A DNA stretch of 64,000 nucleotides from Panthera uncia (lineage: Eukaryota > Chordata > Mammalia > Carnivora > Felidae), in contig NC_064818.1 in assembly GCF_023721935.1 (NCBI RefSeq), positions 76,731,041-76,795,040 of the forward strand, given 5' to 3'. A program made the translations under genes and the position numbers. This document shows positions 50,930 through 61,458 of this stretch, piece after piece. Numbering within the stretch: the stretch's first letter is position 1; every line of letters begins with the position of its first letter. The notes under the pieces were generated by a model that was not told the DNA's origin, made no database searches, and saw nothing but the letters and a program-made list of their open reading frames with translations.

Positions 50930-51350
50930 ATCCCCCCTCCTCTGCCCTACATGCTTTGTACTCCAACCGCGCTGGATGAACACCCCTGACCGTGGCAAGC
51001 CTTCCCAAGGGCTGACTCCCCACCTGGACCACCTTCCTCCTTCCCCTGCCAAGTTTCTTCATCCGGGAAACTCCAGACCATCCTTTTGAGATCTGATCAA
51101 AACTCAAAACTCACCTCCCGCACGCCACGCTGGATGCCCTAGGGGGTGGAAGCAGGACCCCCAGGCTGTGCCCCTGACCAAGTTCACCAGGGAGCTTTGT
51201 GATTCTTCCCCCTAGAAGCCGCCTATCCCGCAAGCTCGTGATGGCAGGGGGTGCTGTGTCCTGAGCCATCTTTCTCCTCCCTGTCCCCAACACGGAGGCT
51301 TGAACATAGTAGTCTTTTTATCCACCTTGCTGTTGGATTGAATACCTATT
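50930..51350 (+). repeat. LINE2 3' end
   Basis: CTCCAACCGCGCTGGATGAA, GGGAAACTCCAGACCATCCT, CAAAACTCAAAACTCACCTC, GCAAGCTCGTGATGGCAGGG, GGCTTGAACATAGTAGTCTT and GTTGGATTGAA keep the sense L2 order to its terminus. Confidence 0.7.
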
Positions 51351-52019
51351 GCACACTAACCTCTCTCAGCCTCCACCCTCCCGCTCCGGTGGGAAACCAC
51401 ATGCAAGCGATGGGTGCGTGAGACAGCGATCCATTATCAAAGATGCGTGTTTGCATGGGTGGGGTGGGCAGTGAAGAGTGGGGAGTTAAGAAAGAAAGAG
51501 AACCCAGAGCCTGGTCCCCCACCAGGGCCACTCCTCTGCAGGCCCTGTGCCTCATCAGAGTCCCGATTCCATGCAAGTGAAGGGTGTTAAGGGTTGTGCT
51601 GTGCTTCATGCCATCCGGCAGAGCCGAAGCCACCTGGGGGCTGGTACCCCCCTCTTCGAAAGCCAGACCCCCGCTCAAATGAGCACGGTCTGCATCTCCT
51701 TGTGGTCCTGGTGTCTTCTAGAACCGCCCTGCAACCAGCTCACTGATGGCGCTCAGAGCTAGAAGAGTTTGAAAACTCCGAATTGATTAAATGAATGAGC
51801 GGTTGATTAAGGACTGAAATCGACGCTGAAACAGTTGACGAAGTGAAATTATGACCCCGTCGTGCAGTCACAGAGGAAGATTAATGCGCTAACATCCGTG
51901 GAGCCCCCAGCATTTCAGCAAGGGGTCAAGCCACCCAAGCTCTCATTCCAAGGCTGTTGAATCCAAAGTCCGGGGAGATCCAGACACCCCCCGCCCCCAA
52001 ACAAAACCAAGTTCCTTTG
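51351..52019. other. single-copy sequence with an AT-rich patch
   Basis: 51770-51870 (GAATTGATTAAATGAATGAG, GGTTGATTAAGGACTGAAAT) has paired TGATTAA words and may be regulatory. Nothing else recognised. Confidence 0.35.
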
Positions 52020-52330
52020 TTGACGTATTCAACGAAGATGTATTGAGGGCCCACCGTGACCACACACTCTTCCACATACATGGGATCCATCTGTGGATAG
52101 ACGGTCAAGCATCCATGCAGTTTAGAGCAAGAGGCGGTAAACAATACTAAGTTTGTAAATTATATGGTACGTTAGAGAATGAAAAAACAGGCCAAATTAA
52201 GATGACTGGGAATATGTGTGTGTGTGGGGGACAGAATTAAATTGTGTGATTTCAACGGGGTGGGTAGGGAAGATCACACTGAGCAAGTGAGGTTGGCAGT
52301 AGGTGGAAAAGAGCGTTTGGAAGCAACGAG
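52020..52330 (-). repeat. LINE2 3' end
   Basis: GACGTATTCAACGAAGATGT, ATTGAGGGCCCACCGTGACC, GCGGTAAACAATACTAAGTT, AATTATATGGTACGTTAGAG and GGGTAGGGAAGATCACACTG follow antisense L2 over about 300 bp. Confidence 0.65.
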
Positions 52331-52599
52331 CACCCAGTCGTCATTCCGGCAGGTAGCACTTCCCCAGAAGTCCTTCATGGGGTTTCCCTGTCCAGGGGGG
52401 TTCTGCTGCTCCAAGATGAAGGAAACTGTCAGGGGGTGGGTGGTCCGGGGTCCCGTCCTATTTGCATGTTGACAGGTTAGTCTCCTGCAGTTTCATGGGT
52501 GCTGGCAGGAGACACAAGATGCCTGGGCAGGTAAACTCTTCTGTTTACCTGCTTAGGGACTCAGGGGCATCCCGGGCTCCAGGCAAGTCTGCCCACATA

Positions 52600-52935
52600 C
52601 CGCCCTTCAAGAATCTTCATTTGCATACAGTGTATAGAGAAGTCCACTAACTTAATAATTAGACAGAGACTCCAAATCCTTTGAGAGCTACTCCGTAGTT
52701 TCTGGCCTCTCCCCAGGCAAAGGAACCGAGGAGGGCTTTTTATATGTGACAATGAATCCATTGTTAGCTCTGATTGTATGGGAGCCAAAGTCTACGGTAT
52801 CGGGGATTCGCACTCTGCCTGAACTAGGGTGTTTTGCACGGTTTCTCCTTCCCAGTGCCACTGGATTAATATTTAGCAATTTTATGGAGGTGGAAACTGC
52901 CAATTAAGGGCAGTTCTCAAATAGGGAAATGATAC
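52600..52935. promoter_or_regulatory. candidate conserved noncoding element
   Basis: Repeat-free: TTCATTTGCATACAGTG (octamer-like ATTTGCAT), CTTAATAATTAGACAG, GACAATGAATCCATTGTTAG (SOX words ACAAT and ATTGT), GGATTAATATTTAGCAATTT. Inference from motif content. Confidence 0.35.
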
Positions 52936-53097
52936 TGGTGTTTACCCAAGAAGAGCTAAACACTCCTAAGGACGACTTTCTGTCATTCTTTACTGAAATT
53001 CTCTTGAGAGTTAACAATAGCTCCCAAATCAGTAAATTTATCCATTAGAACCTGCCCCTGCCAAATTCCCTGATACAGATCCCCTAATCGTGATTCT

Positions 53098-53305
53098 TTT
53101 TTTAAAAAAAAAGTTTATTTATTTATTTTTGAGAGAGAGAGAGAGCATGAGCAGGGGAAGGGCAGAGAGAGAGAGAATCCCAAGCAGGTTTCATGCCGTC
53201 AGTGTAGAGCCCTACGCGGGGCTGGAACTCGCAAACCATGAGACAACGACCTCAGCCGAAATCAAGAGTCAGACGCCTCATCAGCTGAGCCACCCAGCCG
53301 CCCCT
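53098..53305 (-). mobile_element. CAN-SINE (felid type), short-body subfamily
   Basis: AAGTTTATTTATTTATTTTT tail, GA run, GAATCCCAAGCAGGTTTCAT, head ending GAGCCACCCAGCCGCCCC. Flanks ATCGTGATTCT and ATTGTGACTCT are an imperfect duplication. Confidence 0.95.
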
Positions 53306-53454
53306 CCCTTCATTGTGACTCTAAACGAAGACAGGCATCACCCCCACCCCTTCCTTTCCTATTCCAGCACCCCTATTAATCATTGATTAATGAAATTGGC
53401 CTCTGAACCTTTGGGCTCCTCAAAAAGTGCTCAGAGTGCATATGAATACTTTGC

Positions 53455-53882
53455 CTCAAGGTTGCTCCTTGTAGGGGTCTTTTTAGTAAGAAATATTGGG
53501 AAAAAAACTTCGATGCCCAATAACAGGGGATTAATTGAATACATCGTGGCAGAGATATTCATTAGAAGATTTTGCGGCCACACAAATGACGCTGCAGGAG
53601 TATATTCCAGGGCGTGAAAATGTCTCCAGGACAAGCCACAAAACAGTGTGTCGTGTGTGATCCATTTTTGTGCATACAGGTGTGCACGCCTGTGGCCGAT
53701 CACGTGCACGCACACGAACTGGCCTGGAGCAAGATTAGCACACCGTCAAGGGTGTTTTCCCTTCATGGCGAGATTGCTGGTGATTCTATTTTCTTCCGTT
53801 TTGCTCATCTCCTTCTCATTTTCCCACGGCACACGCATATGTATTTCTTGTGGCCTCAGGAAATCAAAAGTTATAAAAAGGG
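53455..53882 (+). mobile_element. L1M LINE 3' end (ORF2 end and 3'UTR)
   Basis: TTCGATGCCCAATAACAGGG, GATTAATTGAATACATCGTG, GCGGCCACACAAATGACGCT, GCAGGAGTATATTCCAGGGC, CCACAAAACAGTGTGTCGTG, TGATCCATTTTTGTGCATAC, ATTTTCTTCCGTTTTGCTCA: sense-strand landmarks of an old L1M. The reading frame is broken and the copy is dead. Confidence 0.85.
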
Positions 53883-54229
53883 TGCAGAGGAGGGAGTTCT
53901 TCTGGTTGGAATGCGGGCTCTCCGCGTAAGGAGCAACCGATTTGTGTCCCCAAAGCCCAAAGTCTCACCAGCACTGCCTTGCCTTGCGTCAGGTCCATCA
54001 CCTGCGGCACGGGGAGGCCGAGCCCTTTTGTGGTGAACGGGCGAGGAGGTGTGGCAGAGGGCAAAGGAGTCTTTGCCTTGACCTGTTTCTGCCTTCTAGA
54101 ATGAAACCTGAACGTGGTGTCGTGCCCTCTCTGAGACTCCACTTGCTTTGATCCCCAGACCTGGGGCTCTTCTGGAGAACTCTGATTCGCAAGTCTCGGG
54201 ACGTGTCCCCAGTGACTTTGCCCCATAGG
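53883..54229. other. single-copy sequence, nothing recognised
   Basis: No repeat or exon recognised. Confidence 0.4.
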
Positions 54230-54460
54230 TAATGTGGCCCACATCCTCTGCCCACGGTCTTGGGGGACCTGAACGCCGGGGACAGGTTAGGCACCCGCCC
54301 GGGACTCCAGTACCCCGCTGGGTTCCCCGGGTCTCTGACATTCACAAGGACCCAGGCGCTGAGCTCCGAGCAGGCAGGTGTCCTCTGGAAAGAGCACACG
54401 TGCCTCCTGCTTTAGGGCACAGAGCGGGGCGGGCGCCAGCAAGGGCGGTGGAGGCGAGGA
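54230..54460. promoter_or_regulatory. CpG-rich segment
   Basis: About 20 CpG in 230 bases, for example GGCACCCGCCCGGGACTCC, CCCCGCTGGGTTCCCCGGG, GAGCGGGGCGGGCGCC. It may be an orphan CpG island. No transcript can be inferred. Confidence 0.3.
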
Positions 54461-54574
54461 CACTGCTTGCTATCTGCAGATCTGGCTGTGGCTACGGTCG
54501 TGTGGTTTGCAATTAGACGAGAGGTCCGGGGGCCTGGGAGATCATTTCCTTCAGCAGGTTATCATTTGGGCAAA

Positions 54575-54985
54575 ATCAGGGACTTGTCCGGCTCAGCCCG
54601 CCGCCCCCACCTGCTCTCTCTGCCCCCGCCTGCTCCTGCCCGGACAACCCTGGCACCTTTGTGCCACAGAAACGCTGGCTGCCTGCTCCCCTGGTGGACC
54701 TCGAAGCACCGATGTCCTCTGAGCAGACTGTGTTGTCCGGTGGCCCCCTTTCCTGGAGACATAACCCCAGCGACCGCTTCCCCCACCCCGCGGATCCAGG
54801 ACCCCCCACCTCCTCCTCTCGTGACTTGCCAGTTTGTGATTCTTCGTTTACCTGCACAATTATGAGTCGCTGTCTTCCCCACCAGACTATGGGACTAGGT
54901 TTTATGCCCACTCGTCTCCCAGCACCTCGTGCAGAGCCCGGCACAGAGTAGGCTTTCCGATAAACGGATGAATGAATGAGTACGT
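54575..54985 (+). repeat. LINE2 3' end
   Basis: CCGCCTGCTCCTGCCCGGAC, TTTACCTGCACAATTATGAG, TCGCTGTCTTCCCCACCAGA, CTATGGGACTAGGTTTTATG, CCCAGCACCTCGTGCAGAGC, CGATAAACGGATGAATGAAT: sense L2 to its terminus. Confidence 0.7.
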
Positions 54986-55067
54986 GCATCACCCACGTGT
55001 GACGGTCACCAGTAATGTTCTCACCTTAAGATGCTTTTGGCCTGGGGCGGGGAGGAGTGGGGAGTGG

Positions 55068-55292
55068 GGGTGGGGCGGCTGGATGGCTCAGTTGGTTAAG
55101 CGTCCAACTCCGAGTTTCAGCTCAGGTCGTGATCTCACAGTTCATGAGATCGAGCCCCGCATCGGGCTCTGCGCTGACAGCGTGGAGCCTGCTCGGGATT
55201 CTCTCTCTCTCCCTCCCTCTCTACTCTTCCCCCACTCACGCTGTCTCTGTCTCTCTCTAAACAAATAAATAAAACGTTAAGGAAAAAAAAAA
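55068..55292 (+). mobile_element. CAN-SINE (felid type), short-body subfamily
   Basis: GGGGCGGCTGGATGGCTCAG head, GATCGAGCCCCGCATCGGGC, GCCTGCTCGGGATTCTCTCT body, AAATAAATAAAACGTTAA tail. AAGATGCTTTT occurs at 55029-55039 and again just after the A tail, so the target duplication starts about 30 bases before the head, with a G-rich stretch in between. Confidence 0.93.
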
Positions 55293-55344
55293 AGATGCTT
55301 TTTCTTGGAATTAACTCCCCGGGGCGTGAGCCCAAGTTCAACAA

Positions 55345-55490
55345 CACATTACTGTGTGACCTCGGGCCAGTTGTGTGACTGACGTTGCTTCCCTCTCTGT
55401 TAAATAGTTTTCTTTTGGTTTGGTTTTCAGTGGCGGGATTGCAGGGAAGGTGAACTAAGATAATGTCTGTAAGTGCCGGGCGCAAGCAAC
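55345..55490 (+). repeat. MIR
   Basis: ACTGTGTGACCTCGGGCCAG, GTTGCTTCCCTCTCTGTTAA, AACTAAGATAATGTCTGTAA: sense MIR. Confidence 0.7.
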
Positions 55491-56450
55491 ACACAGTGGG
55501 GAAGCTGCTATTATTTCTGTTACGACTCTTGGTCTTTATTATTCTGTCCTCTGAGCCTCTTCCTGCCAGAGCTGGAGGTCACCCTTAGTTAGTTACATAA
55601 TCCCTCGAAGTCTGCATGGATCTGGGCCTCTCTACCTGCCTGTGTGTCACTTTGTCGTCCACACTCAGTGTCCTCGGGGTCAGGAGGGGGCAGAGAGAAA
55701 GAAATCGGCACCCCTTTGCGATAAGACATCTTGCAAATGCAGGGGGAGAATCCCACTCCCCCGATGCCACCTGGAGCCTCATCTGGCTCCAGTGCCAAGC
55801 TTCTTGCTTCGTACGCGATGCCGACGCAGGTGACCGGCCTGCCAGCGAGGGGCGGACCCTGAGGATGGCAGGAAACGTGACAGTGGGCTGCCCCCTCTTA
55901 CCTCCCAGACCAGGCTCCATGGAGGGCTGCCTCCCGCGGTTCAAGAAGGGATCCCGATGGGTCTGTTTCAGTCTGGACATCACCGTGGGGTGGAGACTCT
56001 GGAAGGGAAGACAGACTTTGGAGAAAGTCGATTCAGCTATGGACACTCAAGGGCACAGGGATTGGCTTCTCTGGCCCGTGAACAATCAGGAACGCTCCGG
56101 GGTCTGTTTCCGGCCCAGAAAGGTGAAGGACCTGACACGTGCTCACCCAGCTGCTAAGATCCCAAAGCCGTTCCCTAAGCCCCACTGGCCCTCCGATCAG
56201 TGTTTTCACCCCAAGTTTACCTGGACACCGGTTTTAATGACTTCCAATCGTATGATGGCAGCCCTTGCACCACCCAACGTTTGATCACCAAGTTTCAAAT
56301 GCCAGGTCCCGGCTGAGGCCAGAGAATACACCGATGGACGAGACTGGCTCCTGGGGTTGGCTGACTGACAATGCCCCTAGGCTTAAGCAACATTTCATCT
56401 CACTTAGCAGTTCCCACTGCCCCATGTGGTATTTATCTCACCTTTATTCA
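55491..56450. other. single-copy sequence holding a 222-codon open frame
   Basis: No repeat recognised. A plus-strand ATG-initiated frame runs 55616-56284 (222 codons) and is not low-complexity. The protein resembles nothing I know, and in 64 kb of GC-rich DNA a frame of this length can arise by chance. I see no supporting splice or promoter structure. Confidence 0.35.
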
Positions 56451-56462
56451 CCCCCCCCCCCC

Positions 56463-57215
56463 ACCAGCAAGTGTTCAATCGAGCACTTACTTTGTGCCAC
56501 CAAATGCAGTAGGAGGCTGAAGATCTAACTGTGGCCAAAAAATAGACTCAACGCCACCGTCAGAGGACTTAGGAGAGACACTGAACAAGCATACAGATCA
56601 GAGGGGTTAATCATCACAGAAGAGGGGGAATCTGTCCTCTCGTTTGCCTCCACCTCTGGGAGGTCAGAGGAAGCTTCCCTGCAGAGCAGACTCTGAACTG
56701 AAGTCTGGAGGTTGAGCGGGATGTCACGAGGCAAAGAGGGGAGGAAAGATCATTCCAAGGAGGGGGACTGGGCTACATAAAGGTCCCGGGGCCAAGAGAA
56801 TGCATGTGACTTACCGCGGGATAGCCAGGAAGGGTGGAGAGGAGAGGGGGAGGCAGTTGGAGAAGAGATAAGACAGACAGACAGGCAGACAGACAGGGGA
56901 GTTTTAGTCCTTATCCCCAGAAAAATGGGAAGCCATTGCAGGGTGTCAAGCCAGGCAATGACACAAATTAGACTTGCATTTTCCAAAAGATGGCTCTCAC
57001 TGCAGAGTGGACCTCAGATGGGAGGAAGGCAGGCGGGGAGTGGATGGACCATCTGGAGACCTTGCCACGGTCCTGATGAGCAGAGACCGTAGCCTAGAGT
57101 AAGGTGGGGGCAGGACAGCTGAGACAGGAGGTGCAAGAAGGAAGTGACGGGGGGCAGTGTTGGGTGTGACAGAAGGTGGACATGATGCCTGACTGACACC
57201 CCTTCGCTTGAGTGA
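56463..57215 (-). repeat. long LINE2 3' region
   Basis: In plus-strand order: CACTTACTTTGTGCCACCAA, GAACAAGCATACAGATCAGA, GAGGAAGCTTCCCTGCAGAG, CTGAACTGAAGTCTGGAGGT, AAAGATCATTCCAAGGAGGG, GGGAAGCCATTGCAGGGTGT, AATGACACAAATTAGACTTG, TGGCTCTCACTGCAGAGTGG. This is antisense L2 over about 750 bp, the longest L2 in the window. Confidence 0.85.
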
Positions 57216-57234
57216 CCAGAGGCCACTGGTGACC

Positions 57235-57370
57235 TTGCTGAGAACTATTTCAGATGACAAAGCCCGAGACCCAAAGAGGCGAGGTGACTGATACAAGCCA
57301 TAAGCTAAGAAAGGGTAGAATCAAGTCGTGAACCCAGGTCTGCTGACTCAAAATCCAGTGCTCTTTCTAA
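57235..57370 (-). repeat. MIR
   Basis: ATTTCAGATGACAAAGCCCG, AGACCCAAAGAGGCGAGGTG, TGAACCCAGGTCTGCTGACT, CCAGTGCTCTTTCTAAC: antisense MIR core to 5' part. Confidence 0.8.
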
Positions 57371-57873
57371 CATCGGAAAATGAGGAGTTAGCCTGAGACC
57401 CTAGTGTGGTCTCCCAGGAGCAACGGGGGTTCCCTCTGCTCAAATTACATGTATGCTCAGGGTGGGCTTGGCTCTGACCCCGTGTCTGCTCATTCAGAAC
57501 CCAGGAGGAAGGGGTGGCCTCGTGTGGGACATGCCTGTTCTGGAGGTAGAGGGGAGGAGCCCAGCATACCACAGTCAGACGCTGGAAGGCACTGGCTCTG
57601 TGACGAGAACGAGGTGTGAGTGAGTGGGTGCCCTCTGCGGATGCTTGTAGAAGTCTCGTGCTGCCCCACTGAGCGGCTCCTCTGACTTGACCCGTGACAT
57701 TTAGGTGTCTGAGCATGACTGGCATAGCCCGAAAATCTTGTTCCATTTTGACGTGGATTTGCAGGGGATCCTTCTGCTGTCCTTGGGCCAAAATCCTTGA
57801 GCAACACCCGTTCCTTGTACCCACACTTGGTCGGACTCAAAGTTGTGGTTTCATATCGGTTTTCTTTCTCGTT
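57371..57873. other. single-copy sequence, nothing recognised
   Basis: No repeat or exon recognised. Confidence 0.4.
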
Positions 57874-57889
57874 TTGAAATGCAAACCTG

Positions 57890-58110
57890 GGGACACCTGG
57901 GTGGCTCAGTCGGTTAAGCGTCCGACTTCAGCTCAGGTCATGATCTCAAGGTCTGTGGGTTCGAGCCCCACGTCGGGCTCTGTGCTGACAGCTCGGAGCC
58001 TGCATCCTGCTCCGGATTCTGTGTCTCCCTCTCTCTCTGCCCCTCCCCCGTTCATGCTCTGTCTCTCTCTCTCTCTCTGGCTCAAAAATATATAAACGTT
58101 AAAAAAAAAA
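57890..58110 (+). mobile_element. CAN-SINE (felid type), young-looking long-body copy
   Basis: GGGACACCTGGGTGGCTCAG head, GGTTCGAGCCCCACGTCGGG, GGATTCTGTGTCTCCCTCTC, GTTCATGCTCTGTCTC, tail CTCAAAAATATATAAACGTT. The duplication TTGAAATGCAAACCTG (57874-57889) matches 58111-58126 with one mismatch. Confidence 0.96.
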
Positions 58111-58126
58111 TTGACATGCAAACCTG

Positions 58127-59257
58127 CTATTAACTTGGATTTTGGTTGACTCCTGCCATGTTTGGGCTGGGGGCGTGCTTGAATTCACACAGGGCACCCG
58201 GCTGCCTGCCAACTCTGGGTCTCTTCCCACCGCATCACTGCTTTTCACATCACGCTTTGCCAAGCCCTAGGGAGTCAGGGAAAATGCCTTTATTGCCTGT
58301 CCTCACGGCTCCATGGGAAGGGACTTCTGACACCCTCTGTCATGGCAGCCCAGGGTGGAGAATGGGTGCGAGCATCTCTGATTTCTCCTTCCTCCCTCTG
58401 GGAGCAGCAGTGGCCAGTGGTACCTGTGACACGTGGACAGCTGGGTGCCATTCCCAGAAACTCCCTACACGGAGGCATTTGAGTGGGGTCTGCCTTTTTC
58501 TGCCTCCTGTCCTTTGGATCTCTTTTGTCTGCTCTGGCATTTGGGGCACTTGTACAGAAACTGGGGCCTCCTCTCCATCTTCTGTCCCTCAGTCTGTTGG
58601 AAGGGGTCAGGCTAGCCAGCCTCACTGTCCTGACTCTAAAATGGGCAGAAACCTGGTGTCCCGGCTGCGTTCCTGAGTCCAGCTGGGGAGTATTTGGGGA
58701 GCCACTGGCACAACTGATAACTTGGATACTCGGATGCCCGTTGACCCCTTGGGTCTACCTTCTGCTAGTTTAGAGGCAGGGGCAACGAGTTTTTATCCCG
58801 AACTTCCAACAGGCTGGGTCAGGGTGCAGCTACATTCTTCTGATTTCTCTTCTGCAGTTTTGCTCGAAGAAGTGATACCCTCATGAAAAAGTTAGTTTGA
58901 AAGGCAAGGAACATTGGGCATTTGAGGCATGAGTTTATCAACTCTTGGAGTGGAGAGCTCTGTGGGACAGAGGGAACACTTTCTGGCCTTTTGAAACCTA
59001 AATATTCTGCTTCCTCCCAGGATCTTAGCTTGGGAATAAAGAAGCCATCCTTCCAGAACCTCGGGAGAAGGGTTGACTTCAACATCTGGGGAAGTATTTT
59101 AATTTCTTCCTTCAGTAGGTTCAGCTTGGCCGATTGAAACAGTGTTTAGAGTATCTTAATCATGGTAACAGGGGAGTCGGCCTGCCAGGAGAGCAGGAGT
59201 GCCTTTCTTTATTGGGCTGTTGTCTCCCCTCTCGTCGTGTGTTGGGTGGTTCACATG
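58127..59257. other. single-copy sequence, nothing recognised
   Basis: Open frames of up to 176 codons (58146-58676, plus) have no familiar domain and are contradicted by equally open frames on the other strand. Confidence 0.4.
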
Positions 59258-59350
59258 AATTATTTGACTTAGTCCTCCAAGCAGATAGGTGGGTGGACGT
59301 AACTGTCTCGTTTTACACCTGAAGACGCCGAGTGTCTGAGTGATTAGTGA
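59258..59350 (-). repeat. MIR fragment
   Basis: ATTATTTGACTTAGTCCTCC, AGCAGATAGGTGGGTGGACG, TCGTTTTACACCTGAAGACG: antisense MIR. Confidence 0.55.
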
Positions 59351-59429
59351 GATGGCTGGCTCACTGGGGCTGGGGAAAGGAAACACAAACATCCGGGAAG
59401 GTAAGACCCGCCCTCGAAGAATCAACCAT

Positions 59430-59560
59430 GGGGTAAACCTTGACTAGCAAGGCCCTTGGTGATCGGCTGGCATAACTTGCTCATTTTATAATGAGGAAAG
59501 GTGAAGCCAGGGAAGCGGAGGGTTTGCCCGAGGTAGAGAGTGTGGCGGTAGATATTCACC
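59430..59560 (-). repeat. MIR fragment
   Basis: CTCATTTTATAATGAGGAAA, GGTGAAGCCAGGGAAGCGGA, GGGTTTGCCCGAGGTAGAGA: antisense MIR core. Confidence 0.6.
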
Positions 59561-60439
59561 AGCAGAAGGTTCTAGCGTCCTCGTCTGTGTGGCCATGCAA
59601 CGAATTCTGACCAAGAAGACCCAAGATTTCCAGGAAGTATGAAAAGGGAGGGGGCGCGCCTCTGTTTGCTTCTTCAACCTTCCCGCTTCTGGCTGCCTGA
59701 AGTGCAGAGCTCCAGAAGCCATCTGGGACCAGAAGGATTGGGCTACCCCCTGGGAATATGGGACCGAGACCCAGAAGGAGCCTGGGTCACTGCTGATGTT
59801 CCTAAACTACCCTTGGCCAGGGCCCTGGACTCTCACCTCTGGATTGACTTCATATGAGACAAACTCTTTCTGGGCTTTTCTGTTCCATGCAGTTAACAGG
59901 GGACCCAAATTCCTGCGGGCACCTTGACTACATGGCAAAGTCTCAGGGACCAACCCTCCATTCTCTTGCCAGTGAGCTTGCCTCCCTGTCAACTGTCCAT
60001 TTCTTCCTTATGCAATTTTTTTGAAATCACTGCCTTTCTCTGAACATCATTGAAGCTTTCTTCTGCAATACTTGCCAAATGAAAAGGCCTAGCGACAAGA
60101 TTTAAGATGTTCAAGCAGGTAGCGTTGATCTAGGGCCCATCCTGTCTCCCCTGCTCCCTTTGGGTTGAGTCACCAGCCTACAGTGTCTCACATCCCCTTC
60201 TGCAGCTCAGCCCCTACTCCCGATGTTCCACTGTGACCTGTTTTCCCTCCCCTTCCCTAGACATCACCTGGGACTCCCCTTCTTCAGGAATTACGCAGAG
60301 ATCATGCTTACGCAAGCTGATTCAGGCAAACGGCCGTGTGAAACGGAGACTCACTATATGCCTACAGGAATCCCACAGGGATTAAAGAGTTAAATGTCTT
60401 TTGCAGATCATATCAGAAAAAGCAACTAGAATTACAGAA
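59561..60439. other. single-copy sequence, nothing recognised
   Basis: No repeat or exon recognised until the A-rich L1 begins near 60440. Confidence 0.4.
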
Positions 60440-61458
60440 AAGCACCTGTCAAAAATTTTAAGTAGCAAGAAAGGATTAATTCACCCAAAGTAATGAAGGA
60501 TTAAAAAGGAAAAGGTCAAGCAACTTAACGACACAATAAAGGAAAATTTCTGTATGGCGAAAGCCAAATAAAACAGACCAAAGAACCAAAACCCAAAAAA
60601 CATCCCAAACTATATAAGCGAAGTATTCCCGAAGTATGACAAAAGGTAAATAGATTTAAGATATTGTAAATTCCTTCAAATTAGTAAAGAATCACCATAA
60701 TCTTGACAAACGATTGGTTAAAAAAGAGAGAAAAAGATATACCCACACCCCCAATTGCAGATGAATAGTACACACTTGAAAAATATATTTAAATTTAGTG
60801 AAAAATCAAATAAATAAATCAAATAAAAATTAAAACATCCGAGAAATAAATTTTAACATGTCAAGTTAGCATTTTAAAATGAGATTTCTGGGGACACCTG
60901 GGTGGCTCAGTCAGTTAAGCATCCGACTCTTGATTTTGGCTCAGGTCATGATCTCAGGGTTCACGGGATGGAGTCCTGCATCGAGCTCTGTGCTGACAAA
61001 GCAGAGCCCTGCTTGGGCTTCTCTCTCTCTCTTTCTCTCTCTGCCCCGCCCCCACATACTCTCCCTCTCTACATAAATAAATAAATAAATAAATAAATAA
61101 ACAAACTTTAAAAATTTTTAAAAATTACACGAGAATTCTGAAGTTGGCAAGGGCACAGAGAAATGCAAACTCTTCTACCGGCACAAATTGGCCCAACTTT
61201 GTCTCTCGAGTTGCAATTTACCAACGTATCAAATGTTCACATCCGTTAAGTCAGTAGTGCCACTTCTGGGAATGTATCCCAAGAAAGTAGCATAGAATGC
61301 AGAAGGATGTGTACCGCCATGCTATTTGTCTCAGAAAACGAAAGGAAGCTACTAAGATAGCCAATTCCTGGTGACTATCTGAAAATTCTTTGTAAGACAA
61401 GGTAGAACGTAATTGTCAATGAAAAATGAGCAATTTTTGCATATCCAGACCAAAAACT
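60440..61458 (+). mobile_element. L1M LINE, degenerate ORF2 3' part, split by a SINE
   Basis: An A-rich sense L1 strand: CACAATAAAGGAAAATTTCT, CAAACGATTGGTTAAAAAAG, then after the SINE TTGGCAAGGGCACAGAGAAA, GTAGTGCCACTTCTGGGAAT and GTATCCCAAGAAAGTAGCAT, then GAAGGATGTGTACCGCCATG. These are end-of-ORF2 landmarks. Stops and frame shifts abound, so no protein can be made. Confidence 0.82.
60891..61128 (+). mobile_element. CAN-SINE (felid type), short-body subfamily, inside L1M
   Basis: GGGGACACCTGGGTGGCTCA head, GGGTTCACGGGATGGAGTCC, CAGAGCCCTGCTTGGGCTTC body, and an expanded AAAT tail with about eight units. Confidence 0.95.
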
